DNA of 64,000 nucleotides from Streptomyces puniciscabiei (GTDB lineage: Bacteria > Actinomycetota > Actinomycetes > Streptomycetales > Streptomycetaceae). The translations under genes were made by a program, and so were the position numbers. This document shows, piece by piece, positions 25,909 through 34,669 of this stretch. The stretch spans positions 2,742,501 through 2,806,500 of the forward strand of contig NZ_VFNX01000001.1 of assembly GCF_006715785.1 (NCBI RefSeq), written 5' to 3'. Position 1 is the stretch's first letter. Every line of letters starts with the position of its first letter. The notes under the pieces were generated by a model. The model did not search any database. It saw only the letters and a list, made by a program, of their open reading frames with translations, and was not told the origin of the DNA.

Positions 25909-27641
25909 TCCCGCGTGTCCACGCCAGGGGCGCACGCACCATCGGCCTGCTCCACTACCTGTACGGGCCCGGCACGCATGAGGAGCACGTCGACCCGCAC
26001 CTGGTGGCCGCCTGGGACGGTCTTGCCCCCGATCCCGGCCGAGACCCCGGCGCCACGTACGGCGATCTCCAGCGGCTGCTCGACCAACCGGTTATGGCCC
26101 TGCCCGAGAGCCGACGGCCCGCCGAGCACGTGTGGCACCTGTCGGTACGCGCCGCCCCCGAAGACCCGATCCTGTCGGACGAGCAGTGGGGCGAGATAGC
26201 CCGCAGGATGGTCGCCGCAACCGGTATCGCCCCCGACGGCGACGACGCCGCCTGCCGCTGGTCGGCCGTCCGGCACGCCGACGACCACATCCACATCATC
26301 GCCACCATCGTCCGCGAGGACGGCCGCCAGGCCCGCCTCCGCCAGGACGGCAAACGCTCCCAAGCAGAAGCCCGCAAGATCGAGATCGACTACGGGCTGC
26401 GCCGCCTCCACGTCGGCGACGGCACCGCCGCCCAGCGGCCTACCAGCGCCGAACGCCACAAGGCAGAGCGGGAAGGCCGGGAGCGTACCGCGCGGGAGGA
26501 GCTGCGGGAGACCGTGCGCCGCGCCGTTGCTGGCACGGCTTCCACGGAGGAGTTCTTCGACCGCCTGGCCGCCGCCGGCCTGCTCATCCGCAAACGCGTC
26601 GCGCCCTCCGGTGATCTGCTCGGCTACAAGGTCGCGCTGCCCGACGACCGCAACAAGGACGGAGATCCGGTCTTCTACTCCGGCTCGAAACTTGCACCCG
26701 ACCTGTCCCTGCCCCGCATCCGCGAACGCTGGACGCTTCCCGCAGAGCCCGCTTCGGCAGACGGCTCCGAGCCGGAGCAGCCCGCCCTGCCGGACGTGAC
26801 CGGCCCCGCGTTCGCGCGGCGCCGGGCCACCTCCGCTACCTGGCAGGCCCTGCTGATCATCGACCACGGCGACGACGGCACGGCAGCGGCCCAGATCGCC
26901 GCAGCGGGGGAAATCCTCGACGCACTCGCCAAGACATCCGCCGCCCAAACCCGCGCTGAGCTGCGCGAGGCGGCGTTCGTGTTCGAGCGGGCGAGCCGCT
27001 CCCACGTGAAGGCTGTACGTGGACACGACCGCGTCCTGCGCCAGGCCGCTCGCGACCTCGTCCGCAGCGGGCCCGCCCTGGGCCGAGGGGAAGACGGCGC
27101 CACCACCGCCATGCTCATCGACATGGCCTTCTTCCTCGCCATCGCCGCGGCGAACTGGCATGCAAAGAGGGAGCACGCGCAGCAGGCCGCCGCAGCCCAG
27201 CAGGCAGCCGAACACCTTCGGGCAGCCTACGAAACCGCCGCAGCCCAGCCCATGGCCACCCTCCGACAGCGAGGCCAGCGCCTGACTCCCCGTGTTCGGC
27301 AGCGGCAAGCCGAGCTTCTCCAGCAAGTCCTGCCGGATCTGGCCGAACGCATCCGTGCCGAGGCCGGCTGGGCTGCCTTGGCCGCCACCCTCGACGACGT
27401 CCGGAAGGCCGGCCATGACCCGGCGGTTTTGCTGAGCGACGCCGCCCGACGACGCGAACTCGATACCGCCGACTCCATCAGCGACGTCCTCGTATGGCGC
27501 CTACGCCGCAGCGCCCACCTGCTGGCCCTACCCGCAAGGCCCGACGGAACGGCCGCCCCAGGCACTCGGCGCACTGCACCCCCGGCGCCCGCCACGCGAC
27601 CGGCCAACAGCGCCGTAACCGACCCCAGCCGTCGGCGCTGA
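25905..27641 (+). CDS. HUH relaxase / mobilization nuclease
   Basis: A 578-residue relaxase. The metal-binding three-histidine motif is RHADDHIHIIATIV (H-x-D-x-x-H-x-H, about residue 125), the second conserved block of Mob relaxases. An N-terminal segment with HYLYGPGTHEEHVDP fits motif I, although a clear nucleophilic Tyr is not certain. The C-terminal half is helical and Arg/Ala-rich. GTG 25905 overlaps the MobC stop (GTGA). It would nick oriT and pilot one strand during mobilization. Confidence 0.85.
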   Translation: MIPRVHARGARTIGLLHYLYGPGTHEEHVDPHLVAAWDGLAPDPGRDPGATYGDLQRLLDQPVMALPESRRPAEHVWHLSVRAAPEDPILSDEQWGEIARRMVAATGIAPDGDDAACRWSAVRHADDHIHIIATIVREDGRQARLRQDGKRSQAEARKIEIDYGLRRLHVGDGTAAQRPTSAERHKAEREGRERTAREELRETVRRAVAGTASTEEFFDRLAAAGLLIRKRVAPSGDLLGYKVALPDDRNKDGDPVFYSGSKLAPDLSLPRIRERWTLPAEPASADGSEPEQPALPDVTGPAFARRRATSATWQALLIIDHGDDGTAAAQIAAAGEILDALAKTSAAQTRAELREAAFVFERASRSHVKAVRGHDRVLRQAARDLVRSGPALGRGEDGATTAMLIDMAFFLAIAAANWHAKREHAQQAAAAQQAAEHLRAAYETAAAQPMATLRQRGQRLTPRVRQRQAELLQQVLPDLAERIRAEAGWAALAATLDDVRKAGHDPAVLLSDAARRRELDTADSISDVLVWRLRRSAHLLALPARPDGTAAPGTRRTAPPAPATRPANSAVTDPSRRR

Positions 27642-27673
27642 CCAGCGGAAAACGGGCGGAACATAGCCGACGA

Positions 27674-27696
27674 TCGGCGGTTGGGCAAACCGCCGA
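27674..27696. promoter_or_regulatory. Second palindromic operator, inverted copy
   Basis: TCGGCGGTT-GGGCA-AACCGCCGA has the same 9-base arms as 21558-21580. Bases 27660-27694 are the reverse complement of 21560-21594 with three mismatches. It lies just after the relaxase and before the 27750 gene, where TTGGGC...GATCAT is a weak promoter candidate. Confidence 0.75.
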
Positions 27697-27749
27697 TTCT
27701 CCGGATCATTGATGCCCCCACCCACCCCACTCCTGTGAGGAGCACCCGT

Positions 27750-28130
27750 ATGCCCACAAGCCAAGCCCGACCCGAGATCGTCGTCCTGCTCTGCGACGCG
27801 GACATCAAGCGCAAGCGTGAAACCAAAACGTGGAACCACCTCGACGGGCGCCCGTTCAGCAAGGAGGAACGGGCCCTCGTCCTCAGTGCCACCCGCGTCG
27901 AGTTCGAAGAGATACAGGAGCAGTTCAAGCGATACCGGGAGTACCGACGCACCATGGACGAAGCTCCGGATGCTCTGGAGCGCTTCCTGGCCCCGTTCAT
28001 GGAGCGGCTCGCCGAGAAGAAGCTTGGCAACGCCGTCGAGCTCATGAACGAGGAGGAGCGAGCCGAACTCGATCACCTCCTCGGGCTCATCGTCGAACCA
28101 GTCCGTCCCTTCGCCCCGTACGCCTTCTGA
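27750..28130 (+). CDS. Hypothetical protein of the mobile element
   Basis: A 126-residue acidic, helical protein without a recognised domain (EIVVLLCDADIKRKRETK, ALVLSATRVEFEEIQEQF, MNEEERAELDHLLGLIVEP). ATG 27750 follows GAGGAG by 7 bases. Because an element-specific operator lies 54 bases upstream, it is probably controlled by the XRE repressor. Confidence 0.65.
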   Translation: MPTSQARPEIVVLLCDADIKRKRETKTWNHLDGRPFSKEERALVLSATRVEFEEIQEQFKRYREYRRTMDEAPDALERFLAPFMERLAEKKLGNAVELMNEEERAELDHLLGLIVEPVRPFAPYAF

Positions 28131-28246
28131 GCCTGGGCCCCCGCGCCGGCGCTTACCCAACGCGCTGGTGAGTGGCTCCCGCGACCGAGCCGGCATCTGG
28201 CACAGAGGCGTGTGCGTTCCAGGCGATAACCGGTAGCAAGCAGCAC

Positions 28247-28282
28247 GAAGCCGGGCTTCTCCCCGAGGGGAGGCCCGGCTTC
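28247..28282. terminator. Hairpin terminator
   Basis: GAAGCCGGGC and GCCCGGCTTC form an outer 10-base stem; CTCCCC-GA-GGGGAG continues it with a TT bulge. It lies between converging genes and closes the mobile-element operon. Confidence 0.85.
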
Positions 28283-28299
28283 CATGCGTTGGATGGCCC

Positions 28300-29238
28300 T
28301 CAGCTGGCTGGAGCGCGCAGGAGCCGGTCGCGTGTGCTCTCCGGCAGCACCCGGCGCAGGACCGGTGCGCTGGAGCTGAGGGAGTCAGCGAAGGCGGCGA
28401 CGAGGTCGTGCGGCACGCTGCTGCTGAACGACGCGGCCCACAGGTAGCCGCCGCCGAGCACCGGCTCGGCCCACGCCTGCCACCCGGCCAGAGCCGCCTC
28501 ATCCGCCTCAGCCACCAGCGCGAGCGGGTCGCCATCCTGGATGAGGGGCGGCACCTCACCAAGGCGGATGTGGGAGGCGAACATCGGATCCACCGCGCCC
28601 AACCCGGGCTGGTCGACGTCACGCAGCCAACCGTGCGCCGTTACCGCGTCGAGGACCAGCTCGGGGCCACCACACGGCACGGCGGGCTGATCGCGGGCGT
28701 CGAGCGCGGCAAGGAAGCCGGCGAGGATCTCCCCCGGGACATCGGGGGTGAAGTAGGCCGACCAGTGGGCGAGCGGACTGCTCGGGTCCGTACGAGCGGA
28801 CACTTGCCAGGCGATCGGCAGGTTCCCCAGGTGGAACGGCTCGTCCGGCAGGACCCACTGCGCCCACCGCAGGGAGTCGGGGCCGATGTGCAGGACAGTG
28901 CTGCGCAGGACCTGACGGTCCTCCGGCGCCTCGTCAGGCTCCTGGCGCCCGCGGACGAGCGTCAAGCTAGTCCAACCCAGGTTGGCGAGCGTGTCGGCGA
29001 CGGCGTCGTAGAGGCGTCCGTCGTCACCGGCCAAGTGCCGGGGACCGACCCAGTACGCGGACGGGGCGCAGGCCGGAGCGGGTGGATCGATCGGGAAATC
29101 GGGATGCAGGAGCGCCTCCAAGGGGCTGGGGGCTGGGGCTTGATGCCGCCAGCGGTGCGTGCAACTGGATGGACGAGCCGGACTGGCCTTCCGGCGACCT
29201 CGGGTGGCAGATGCCGGGCTACCCCGTCTCGCCCTCAC
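28300..29238 (-). CDS. DUF317-domain protein
   Basis: Up to 312 residues with two repeats of the Streptomyces-specific DUF317 pattern: WSAYFTPDVPGEILAGFLAA and LWAASFSSSVPHDLVAAFAD. These proteins are common on Streptomyces genomic islands; no function is known. The N-terminal ~35 residues from GTG 29238 are Arg-rich with no SD, so the true start may be inside, near YWVGPRHLAGDDG. Confidence 0.65.
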   Translation of the reverse strand: MRARRGSPASATRGRRKASPARPSSCTHRWRHQAPAPSPLEALLHPDFPIDPPAPACAPSAYWVGPRHLAGDDGRLYDAVADTLANLGWTSLTLVRGRQEPDEAPEDRQVLRSTVLHIGPDSLRWAQWVLPDEPFHLGNLPIAWQVSARTDPSSPLAHWSAYFTPDVPGEILAGFLAALDARDQPAVPCGGPELVLDAVTAHGWLRDVDQPGLGAVDPMFASHIRLGEVPPLIQDGDPLALVAEADEAALAGWQAWAEPVLGGGYLWAASFSSSVPHDLVAAFADSLSSSAPVLRRVLPESTRDRLLRAPAS

Positions 29239-29286
29239 CAGGCAGACGACAGGTTCCCCCAGGGCGCCGACTCGAGCCTCTGGCTG

Positions 29287-29646
29287 TCACACCCGCCGGG
29301 AGGTCTCCAGCACGCAAGCGACTGCCGCAGCGACGACGTCCGCTGGCGTCTCGGTGTCGAAGGACATCTGGTAGCCGCGCACCTTGGCCGTACCGGTGAC
29401 GGCGATCTTCCACCCCTCGCCGTCGGTACCAGGGCGGCCGGACGGAAACCATCCGAGATAGAAGGATCCATCCTTCGAGTTGACGTGTACGTCCGCGCGG
29501 TCGTCGACGACCAGGTGGAAGTCGGCGGCGGAGAACTGATCCATCACGAGCGTGGCCTGGCCCGGTCCGAGCAGCCACTCACGCAGCCGCAGGGCCTCGA
29601 CGCTGGTGGAGAATCCGGGGCCCTGGGGTGCCGCAGTCACGAGCAA
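29287..29646 (-). CDS. Small DUF317-like protein
   Basis: A 119-residue protein, ending SFDTETPADVVAAAVACVLE, which resembles one DUF317 unit. It contains FHLVVDDRADVHVNSKDG and FYLGWFPSGRPG. It lies directly upstream of the larger DUF317 gene and is likely in the same operon. The function is unknown. Confidence 0.6.
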   Translation of the reverse strand: MLVTAAPQGPGFSTSVEALRLREWLLGPGQATLVMDQFSAADFHLVVDDRADVHVNSKDGSFYLGWFPSGRPGTDGEGWKIAVTGTAKVRGYQMSFDTETPADVVAAAVACVLETSRRV

Positions 29647-29832
29647 TCACCTCTTTGACCTGGTGTTTTTGCGAGAAGGTCGTCCAGATTCACATGCCCT
29701 TGCGGCGCTGACCAGTCATTCGTGGATCTTTGCTGTCTGCCCCCGGCGAACTGAGACGCAGAGCGCGAGACCTCGCTGTCCAGCCACGGAAAACGGCGTG
29801 CGCCCGGTGGGGGCAGTGCGGATAGTTGCCGC

Positions 29833-30537
29833 ATGGATGCGATACAGGCCGCACGCGCCGTCGTAGATGAACAGCACCCCGAAGCGCGCGCCGCGTTCCT
29901 GGGCGGCAGCGTCGTGACAGGCCGCCGCACGGCCATGTCGGACCTCGACATCGTGGTCCTGCTCCACGGAGCCCCAGCCCCCTACCGGGCGAGCCTCCGG
30001 TACGCCGGCTGGCCGGTGGAGATGTTCGTGCACACCGAGGCGACGTGGCACGCCTACGTCGAACGGGAGTTGCGCAAGCGCCGGTCACCGCTGCTGTGGA
30101 TGTGTGCCGACGGGCTGCTGCTCTTCGACACCGATGGACTCGGAGCCCGGCTCGCCGCACAGTCCCGGAAGCTGACCGCCGCAGGACCGCCCCCGGTGTC
30201 GGCGGAAGAGATCGATGATCGCCGCTACGCGATCACCGACCTTCTGGACGACCTCGCGGGAAGCGACGACCAGAGTGAGCGTCTGTTCATCGCGACCGAG
30301 CTGGTCCGACGCAGCGGTGAGCTGGCACTGGCCGTTGGCGGTTCGTGGGGTGGCGGTGGGAAGTGGCTGGCACGCCGTCTGGAGACGACCGCGCCAGGGC
30401 TCAGCGCACGCCTCCACCACGGCCTACAGGAGGTCCTGGACGGGACAGTAGAGACCCTCGTGGCCGTCGTGGACGAGGTGCTCGGGCAGGCCGGTGGCCG
30501 GTTGTGGGCTGGCTACAAGCGTGTCGGGGCGCCGTGA
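29833..30537 (+). CDS. Nucleotidyltransferase-domain protein
   Basis: A 234-residue protein with a minimal nucleotidyltransferase motif, GGSVVTGRRTAMSDLDIVVL (~residues 24-43), and a helical C-terminal half. Substrates of this type range from aminoglycosides to proteins and tRNA. No HEPN partner is visible next to it. Confidence 0.7.
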   Translation: MDAIQAARAVVDEQHPEARAAFLGGSVVTGRRTAMSDLDIVVLLHGAPAPYRASLRYAGWPVEMFVHTEATWHAYVERELRKRRSPLLWMCADGLLLFDTDGLGARLAAQSRKLTAAGPPPVSAEEIDDRRYAITDLLDDLAGSDDQSERLFIATELVRRSGELALAVGGSWGGGGKWLARRLETTAPGLSARLHHGLQEVLDGTVETLVAVVDEVLGQAGGRLWAGYKRVGAP

Positions 30538-30585
30538 GCGATCACGCGCTGCGGACGTCGCAACCTCCGTTCTTCCACGTGCAGA

Positions 30586-31545
30586 TCACTTGACGGAGAG
30601 CAACACCCGAACCTCCTCGGCGCACCCCCACGACAGCGTGACGCCGGCGCCTCCGTGCCCGTAGTTGTGCACGACCACGGTGCCGTCCTCCCCCACCTCT
30701 TCCTCCACGCGGACCGTGGCGCGGGTCGGTCGAGCGCCGACCCGGTGCTCCAGTACACGGGCCTCGGCGAGGCGGGGCTCGACCTCGGCACAGCGGGCGA
30801 GGATGCCAGCCGCCGCCTTGTCGTCGGGAGCCAGAGCGCCTTCGCCGTCGATCGCTGTGCCGCCCAGGACGACAGTGTCGCCGTGGGGGTAGAAGCACAG
30901 GAGGTCCGGGGAAAGACCGGTGTCCTCGGAGAAGAACTCGGTCAGCCCGGGGTTCGTGACGACGACGTGCTGACCGCGGATGGGCCGGAGGTCAGGGTCC
31001 GGAACCAGGTCGCGCGCCCCGAGGCCCGCGCAGTTGACGACCGCCAAAGCCGGACCGGCGTCCGAGAGCGAAGTCAGCCGTCGCTGCTCGACCACACCGC
31101 CGGCATCGCGGAGCCGGCGCAGGAGGTAGTCGAGGTAGGTGGGCATGTCGATCAGCGGCACGGTGAACCGGTAGCCCGCCGTGAACCCGGCCGGTAGTTC
31201 GGCCCGCTCGCATGGCCGGAAACCCGGCAAAGTGGTGGCCCAGTCCGGCGCGGCTTCGGCCGTGCGGGATGCCTCGATGCCACTGGTGAGCCGGACGCCC
31301 GTCGCCGGGTCCTGGGCCAGCTCCCGGAAGATCTCCAAGGACCGTTGTCCCCACTGGTCGACCTTGTCCTTCGGTTCGACCAGGTAAGGCCCCCACATCG
31401 CCCCGGCCGCCAGCGACGTGACCCCTGGCACCTGCTCGGCGATCACGTGCACCGAAGTCCCGGCCTCGGCGAGAACGACGGCCGTGGTGAGTCCAGCCAC
31501 CCCAGCCCCGACAACGACAACGCGCTCCCCTGCGGTCATGAACAC
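30586..31545 (-). CDS. FAD-dependent D-amino-acid-oxidase-like enzyme
   Basis: A 319-residue flavoprotein. The N-terminal dinucleotide fold is VVVVGAGVAGLTTAVVLAE, followed by TSLAAGAMWGPYL as in DAAO proteins. The C-terminus has the YGHGGAGVTLSWGCA FAD-binding end, and VGARPTRATVRVE contains the substrate-binding Arg region. It would oxidise a D-amino acid or similar amine to the imino acid, releasing peroxide. A single gene; the substrate is not known. Confidence 0.85.
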   Translation of the reverse strand: MFMTAGERVVVVGAGVAGLTTAVVLAEAGTSVHVIAEQVPGVTSLAAGAMWGPYLVEPKDKVDQWGQRSLEIFRELAQDPATGVRLTSGIEASRTAEAAPDWATTLPGFRPCERAELPAGFTAGYRFTVPLIDMPTYLDYLLRRLRDAGGVVEQRRLTSLSDAGPALAVVNCAGLGARDLVPDPDLRPIRGQHVVVTNPGLTEFFSEDTGLSPDLLCFYPHGDTVVLGGTAIDGEGALAPDDKAAAGILARCAEVEPRLAEARVLEHRVGARPTRATVRVEEEVGEDGTVVVHNYGHGGAGVTLSWGCAEEVRVLLSVK

Positions 31546-31647
31546 GACCTTAACGGCCGGGTCACATCGATGAGGGACGCCTGTGGGGCCAGCAAGAGGC
31601 TGCCTACGTCAGGCTGGCCTCATCTGTGTCGCTGAACCGCTGAGGGA

Positions 31648-31884
31648 TCAGGGGCTACCGGTCTGCGACAGGCTGCGGGCGAGCTGGCCCACGGCGTTGA
31701 GGATGCCTTGCCCGAAGCTGGTGGGTGCGATCAGTACGCCGAACACCAGCACGATGACCACGGTCAGCTTCTCATCGAACCGGCTTCGGGCATGCGTGGG
31801 TCGGCGCAGCCGCACAATGATGACGACAGCAAGTAGAACCGCCACGTTGATGCTCAGAACCACCTGGCCACCCCTCCCGCGCAC
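31648..31884 (-). CDS. Small two-span membrane protein
   Basis: A 78-residue protein with two hydrophobic segments (LSINVAVLLAVVIIV and KLTVVIVLVFGVLIAPT) joined by a basic loop. The function is unknown. GTG codons near residue 8 give an alternative start. Similar small proteins are frequent on Streptomyces mobile elements. Confidence 0.55.
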   Translation of the reverse strand: MRGRGGQVVLSINVAVLLAVVIIVRLRRPTHARSRFDEKLTVVIVLVFGVLIAPTSFGQGILNAVGQLARSLSQTGSP

Positions 31885-32079
31885 AACACTCTGACGTCCC
31901 GCCTTCCTGCGTAGGCGGAACTCGACAGCACCACGTTTCGATCACCAGTGATTGGCGACGGAGTGCCTAGGCAATGGCTGGATCGGGGCAGCGAACAGCA
32001 GCGTCACCTGCCCCATTCACAGCCCGGGGCGGAGGAGCCACGGCCCTCGGCTCCGTCGCATGCCGCCCTGCCCTGCGCG

Positions 32080-32775
32080 TCAAGACAGGGCGGTGGGGCG
32101 GCGCGGCGGGGGAATGCGGTCCAGCAGGTCCCACAGCGGTCGGGAGCCGGCCGCCCATTCGCGCAGCAGACGGCGGTCGACGAGGTGTATCCGGTGTTCC
32201 GCGCCCCAGGGGATGGCCTTGGAGGAGAAGCGGCCGTTGGTGAGCACGACCGCGACGTCCGCTCCGTGGATCTGCCGTGCGGTGCCGTTGACCTGCTGCA
32301 GGACACCGACGCCGACGGCGGAGCCGCGGTCTCCGTCCCGGCGGTGCTTGCACTGGATGGCCCAGACGCGCCCCATGGGATCGACGGCGCGTACGTCGCA
32401 GGCGTTGTCGCCGGCACCGCCGAGCTGCTCCGCCTGGCAGCCGTCCCGTCGCATCAGGTCCCGTATGGCGAACTCGAACGCGCGGTGGTCCAGGGCGTCC
32501 AGCTCCGCGATCCGCATCCGCAGGGCGCGCGCACGCACGCGCTCCCACTCGGCCCGCTGCCGCGCCTGCTGCAGCCAGAGGCCACCGGCCACCGCGGCGA
32601 CCACGGCCGCGATGAGAATGATCCACCAGTGCACCAGCAGCCAGTGCACAACGGTGATCACCAACCCGATCCCCAGGACGACAACCCCCAGCAGGGCCAG
32701 CTGGTCGTCCTGCTTCTTGGAACGGCGGGCCGGTCGGCGCCGCGCAGAACGTCGCGCCGGGCGCCAGCCGCTCAT
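32080..32775 (-). CDS. Membrane-anchored Mrr-type restriction endonuclease
   Basis: A 231-residue protein. A basic N-terminus and two hydrophobic segments (~28-45, 50-67) precede an Mrr-like PD-(D/E)XK nuclease domain: DALDHRAFEFAIRDLM, then NACDVRAVDPMGRVWAIQCKH, giving the D...QxK active site. It is followed by VVLTNGRFSSKAIPWGAEH, also typical of Mrr_cat. Proteins of this design are thought to cut foreign or modified DNA near the membrane, which is inference. Confidence 0.8.
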   Translation of the reverse strand: MSGWRPARRSARRRPARRSKKQDDQLALLGVVVLGIGLVITVVHWLLVHWWIILIAAVVAAVAGGLWLQQARQRAEWERVRARALRMRIAELDALDHRAFEFAIRDLMRRDGCQAEQLGGAGDNACDVRAVDPMGRVWAIQCKHRRDGDRGSAVGVGVLQQVNGTARQIHGADVAVVLTNGRFSSKAIPWGAEHRIHLVDRRLLREWAAGSRPLWDLLDRIPPPRRPTALS

Positions 32776-33097
32776 CGGGCCGACCCCGGCTCAACCGGCA
32801 GGCTGTGTGCTGCAAGCCGGGCGACGTCCCTTATCGGGACAGCGGCCCGCTCGCACGCCTCCATCCGTACTGCCACGAAGTAACTCCCCCCTATTCACAG
32901 GCTGTTGACGATCCCCGCGCAGGTTATGAGAGCACGCACCACTGACAGCGGGTCGAGATACGATCACCTGGAGTGAGGGCTTTTCAGTCAGCATGGGCTG
33001 CTGCCCGCTGCGGCTGAGCACCGACGACCAGCGGGTTTCGGCGCCCGGCCGACACGCTTCGGCCGATTCGCGGCAAGCGCCGAATCCGCCGCTTCTC
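32776..33097. other. 322-base intergenic region
   Basis: Between the Mrr-type gene start and the permease stop. No gene, terminator or repeat is recognised; short open frames here have shadow composition. Confidence 0.4.
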
Positions 33098-34624
33098 TCA
33101 GCGGACGCCGGCCCTCCCGCCGGCATCCGCCCGACCCGGCGTGGAGTTGCGCGGGTGCGCAGGGTTGAGGAACCACTTGCGCGCGGAGGCTAGCCACCAG
33201 ATGCCGCAGAAGGCGATGACGACGCCGACCGCGACAGGGGCGTAGTTGAAGGTGCGCGCGGTGACGGGCGAGGTCTGCGGCAGCATGAACAGCACGGTGA
33301 TCACCAGGACCCAGGCGACGGCGATCGTGCCGACGAGGGGGGACCAGGAGCTGAGGTGCCAGGGGCCGCGCTCGAACCGCTCGCCCTGGCGGAGCCGGAG
33401 GTAGGTCGGGATGACGTAGGCGATGTACAGGCCGATGGTCGCGATCGACGTGACCGCCGCGTACGCGGTGGTGTTCCACAGGTAGGGCAGGCCGAGGGCG
33501 AAGGCGCCGCCGGTGGCGAGCCATACGGCGTTGGTGGGCGTGCGTGTGGCGGGGTTCAGCTGGTGCCAGACCTTGGAGAAGGGCAGGGCGCCGTCGCGGG
33601 AGAAGGCGTAGATCATGCGGGAGTTGGCGGTGACGGAGGCCATGCCGCAGAAGAGCTGGGCGACGATGACGACCAGCAGCAGCCACTTGCCGGCTGCCGC
33701 GCCGAGGGCGTCCATGAGGATCTGCGCCGGGGGCACCCCGGTCCCGGAGGCGAGTGCGCCGGCGTAGGACTGGATGGCGTAGGTGAAGCCGAACAGCAGG
33801 ATGAAGCCGGCGGCGAGGGAGACGAGGATCGAGCGGACGATGCCCTTGGGGCCGGCGGTGGAGGCGTCGATGGTCTCCTCGGTCATGTGGGCGGAGGCGT
33901 CGTAGCCGGTGAAGGTGTACTGCGCCATCAGCAGTCCGATCAGCACCACGTAGGTGCTGGAGGAGAAGCCGGTGTTGTTGACGAACTCACCGAAGACGAA
34001 GCCGGTCGACCGGTGGTGGTCGGGCACGAGCACCAGGGCGCCGCAGATCACGACGACGCCCAGGACGTGCCACCAGATGGACACCTCGTTGAGGAAGGCG
34101 ACGATGCGGACCCCGAAGGTGTTCAGCACGCCGTGCAGGACGAGGATGATCCCGAACAGCGCAATGGTGTGACCGGGCGTGGCCGCGAAGCCGAACTCAA
34201 GGTCGAGCAGCGCGTTGAGGAAGGTCGCGGCGCCGAAGTCGACGCCCGCGGTCACCGCTATCTGGCCCAGGGCGTTGAACCAGCCGGTGAACCACGCCCA
34301 CGCCGCGGCCGTTCTCGCGGGGGCCATGCGGTGCGCCCAGAAGTACAGGCCGGCACTGGTCGGGTAGGAGGAACAGACCTCGGCCATCGACAAGCCGACC
34401 AACAAGGTCATCAGGCCGACGAACAGCCAGCCCCACATGATCACAGTCGGGCCGCCGGTGTTCATGCCGTAGCCGTACAGGGTCATGCAGCCCGACAGGA
34501 TCGAGATGATCGTGAAGCTGACCCCGAAGTTGGCCCTGCCGGACATCGAGCGGGAGAGAGTCTGCTGGTAGCCGAGCTCTTTCAGGCGTTCCTCGTCGGA
34601 GACACGGGAGACGTCAAGAGGCAT
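33098..34624 (-). CDS. Amino-acid permease, APC superfamily
   Basis: A 508-residue integral membrane transporter with about 12 hydrophobic segments. APC landmarks are FTIISILSGCMTLYGYGM near the start, SYPTSAGLYFWAHRM, FTGYDASAHMTEET (substrate/ion region) and SRDGALPFSKVWHQLN. This is close to the GABA/choline/amino-acid permease branch. The substrate is unknown. It is the last gene of a short leftward unit with the gene at 34670-35599. Confidence 0.88.
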   Translation of the reverse strand: MPLDVSRVSDEERLKELGYQQTLSRSMSGRANFGVSFTIISILSGCMTLYGYGMNTGGPTVIMWGWLFVGLMTLLVGLSMAEVCSSYPTSAGLYFWAHRMAPARTAAAWAWFTGWFNALGQIAVTAGVDFGAATFLNALLDLEFGFAATPGHTIALFGIILVLHGVLNTFGVRIVAFLNEVSIWWHVLGVVVICGALVLVPDHHRSTGFVFGEFVNNTGFSSSTYVVLIGLLMAQYTFTGYDASAHMTEETIDASTAGPKGIVRSILVSLAAGFILLFGFTYAIQSYAGALASGTGVPPAQILMDALGAAAGKWLLLVVIVAQLFCGMASVTANSRMIYAFSRDGALPFSKVWHQLNPATRTPTNAVWLATGGAFALGLPYLWNTTAYAAVTSIATIGLYIAYVIPTYLRLRQGERFERGPWHLSSWSPLVGTIAVAWVLVITVLFMLPQTSPVTARTFNYAPVAVGVVIAFCGIWWLASARKWFLNPAHPRNSTPGRADAGGRAGVR

Positions 34625-34669
34625 GGAGGTGCCGTCCTTCGTACATCGGAGGGGGTGGTGTCAGGGTGG

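Noticed and set aside
29833-30537. HEPN-MNT toxin-antitoxin pair
   Set aside because: The nucleotidyltransferase has no neighbouring HEPN gene on either side.
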